In this document: piece by piece, positions 22,929-23,847 of the stretch
How the letters are laid out: each line of letters begins with the position of its first letter
How positions within the stretch are numbered: position 1 is the first letter of the stretch
Source of the DNA: Actinomycetota bacterium
Lineage (GTDB): Bacteria; Actinomycetota; Actinomycetes; Nanopelagicales; Nanopelagicaceae
Assembly (NCBI GenBank): GCA_009699825.1
Contig: WLNM01000004.1
Location: 1 to 23,847 of the forward strand
Direction: 5' to 3'
DNA: 23,847 nucleotides
Notes under the pieces: generated by a model
Told to the model about the DNA's origin: nothing
The model's input: the letters and a program-made list of their open reading frames with translations, nothing else
Databases searched by the model: none
Program-made: the position numbers and the translations under genes

Positions 22929-23847
22929 TGCCTGTTGATTCATCAATCAAAAGTGTTTTAGTAATCGGAAGCGGACCGATCGTAATAGGCCAGGCATGCG
23001 AATTTGATTATTCGGGTACACAAGCATGCCGTGTTCTCCGCGCAGAAGGTATTCGCGTAATCCTAGTTAATTCAAATCCTGCAACAATTATGACTGATCC
23101 CGAGTTTGCTGATGCTACTTATATCGAACCAATCACTCCGGAGTTTATTGAACAAATAATTATTAAGGAAAAACCTGATGCCGTACTGGCAACGCTAGGC
23201 GGCCAAACAGCGCTTAACGCAGCAATCGGATTATACGAATTAGGCACACTTGCGAAATATGGTGTGAAGTTGATTGGCGCCGATGTTGACGCAATTAAAC
23301 GAGGAGAAAATAGAGAACTTTTTAGAGCCATCGTAGACAAAATTGGTGGCCAAAGCGCTAAATCAATAATTTGTCACACAATGGAACAAGCACTAGAAGC
23401 AGTGAAGACTTTGAAGTATCCAGTTGTGGTTCGACCATCTTTTACAATGGGTGGCCTAGGTTCGGGAATTGCATTTACCGAAGAGGAACTCAAGCAAATT
23501 GCTGGTGCTGGATTACGACACAGTCCAACTTCAGAGGTACTGCTTGAGGAATCAATCTTGGGTTGGAAAGAGTACGAACTCGAAGTTATGCGAGATAAAA
23601 CAGATAACGTTGTAATTGTGTGCAGTATTGAGAATCTAGATCCAATGGGAGTTCACACGGGGGATTCGATCACTGTAGCCCCAGCCATGACTTTAACTGA
23701 TGTTGAATATCAAAAGCTTCGTGATCTGTCGATACAAATCATTCGTGAGGTAGGAGTTGATACTGGTGGCTGCAACATTCAATTCGCAGTTAATCCAGTT
23801 GATGGTCGAATAATTGTCATTGAAATGAATCCTCGCGTTTCACGATC
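22928..23847 (+). CDS. carB: Carbamoyl-phosphate synthase large subunit, 3'-truncated by the window edge
   Basis: The frame opens at ATG 22928 and runs without a stop to the last base, giving about 306 codons of an enzyme normally near 1,100 residues. The N-terminus VLVIGSGPIVIGQACEFDYS is the CarB signature. NSNPATIMTDP, ATLGGQTALN, RPSFTMGGLGSGIAF and SIENLDPMGVHTGDS belong to the first ATP-grasp half that makes carboxyphosphate and carbamate. IVIEMNPRVSR lies at the cut end. GAGGG at 22916-22920 provides a ribosome binding site 7 nt upstream. pyrD and pyrF would be expected beyond the edge but cannot be seen. Confidence 0.97.
   Translation, partial: MPVDSSIKSVLVIGSGPIVIGQACEFDYSGTQACRVLRAEGIRVILVNSNPATIMTDPEFADATYIEPITPEFIEQIIIKEKPDAVLATLGGQTALNAAIGLYELGTLAKYGVKLIGADVDAIKRGENRELFRAIVDKIGGQSAKSIICHTMEQALEAVKTLKYPVVVRPSFTMGGLGSGIAFTEEELKQIAGAGLRHSPTSEVLLEESILGWKEYELEVMRDKTDNVVIVCSIENLDPMGVHTGDSITVAPAMTLTDVEYQKLRDLSIQIIREVGVDTGGCNIQFAVNPVDGRIIVIEMNPRVSR

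Noticed and set aside
1..23847. Search for mobile elements, CRISPR arrays, tRNA or rRNA genes, phage genes, toxin-antitoxin or defence systems
   Set aside because: Nearly every base is covered by recognisable housekeeping genes, and the gaps are too short or contain only the regulatory elements listed. I see no undescribed gene system in this window.

Overview
This window is a dense, almost gap-free stretch of actinobacterial housekeeping chromosome. The gene order (secF-rel, DUF349, metallo-hydrolase-hisS, aspS, DUF948-alaS-ruvX-mltG-aroE, prepilin peptidase-aroC-aroK-aroB-aroQ, efp-nusB, bldD, pyrR-pyrB-pyrC-carA-carB) matches the order I recall from Streptomyces and Mycobacterium. The DNA, however, is clearly AT-leaning, intergenic gaps are tiny, and several genes usual in this neighbourhood are absent. 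That combination suggests a genome-streamlined planktonic actinobacterium (acI / Nanopelagicales-like). This is inference from synteny and composition; no 16S gene is present.

Layout: 1-3038 holds the end of secF and the stringent-response gene rel. 3035-4342 is a minus-strand DUF349 gene whose stop codon overlaps that of rel. A 204-bp divergent intergenic region follows, with two perfect inverted repeats. 4547-8258 carries a glyoxalase-II-like hydrolase, hisS and aspS. 8316-13620 carries a DUF948 membrane protein, alaS, ruvX, mltG and aroE. 13671-17304 carries a short type IV prepilin peptidase followed by four tightly packed shikimate genes (aroC, K, B, Q). 17404-18407 is efp-nusB behind a structured leader. 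18397-18897 (minus) is a BldD-type regulator. 19023-23847 is the pyrimidine operon pyrR-B-C-carA-carB, truncated at the window edge.

Functionally, aroE/C/K/B/Q supply the shikimate steps from DAHP to chorismate except EPSP synthase; DAHP synthase and EPSP synthase are not in the window. The pyr operon covers the steps from bicarbonate and glutamine to dihydroorotate and is probably controlled by PyrR through a hairpin that buries its own ribosome binding site. Two second-messenger links lie close together: Rel for (p)ppGpp, and a BldD homologue that keeps the exact R-x-D-x8-R-x-x-D spacing of the cyclic-di-GMP-binding signature.

I found no mobile element, CRISPR array, tRNA, rRNA or evidence of a new defence or biosynthetic system. 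The points most worth a second look are regulatory: the efp leader, the two palindromes at 4405-4481, the PyrR hairpin, the DnaA box plus leaderless promoter before the prepilin peptidase, and the BldD homologue.
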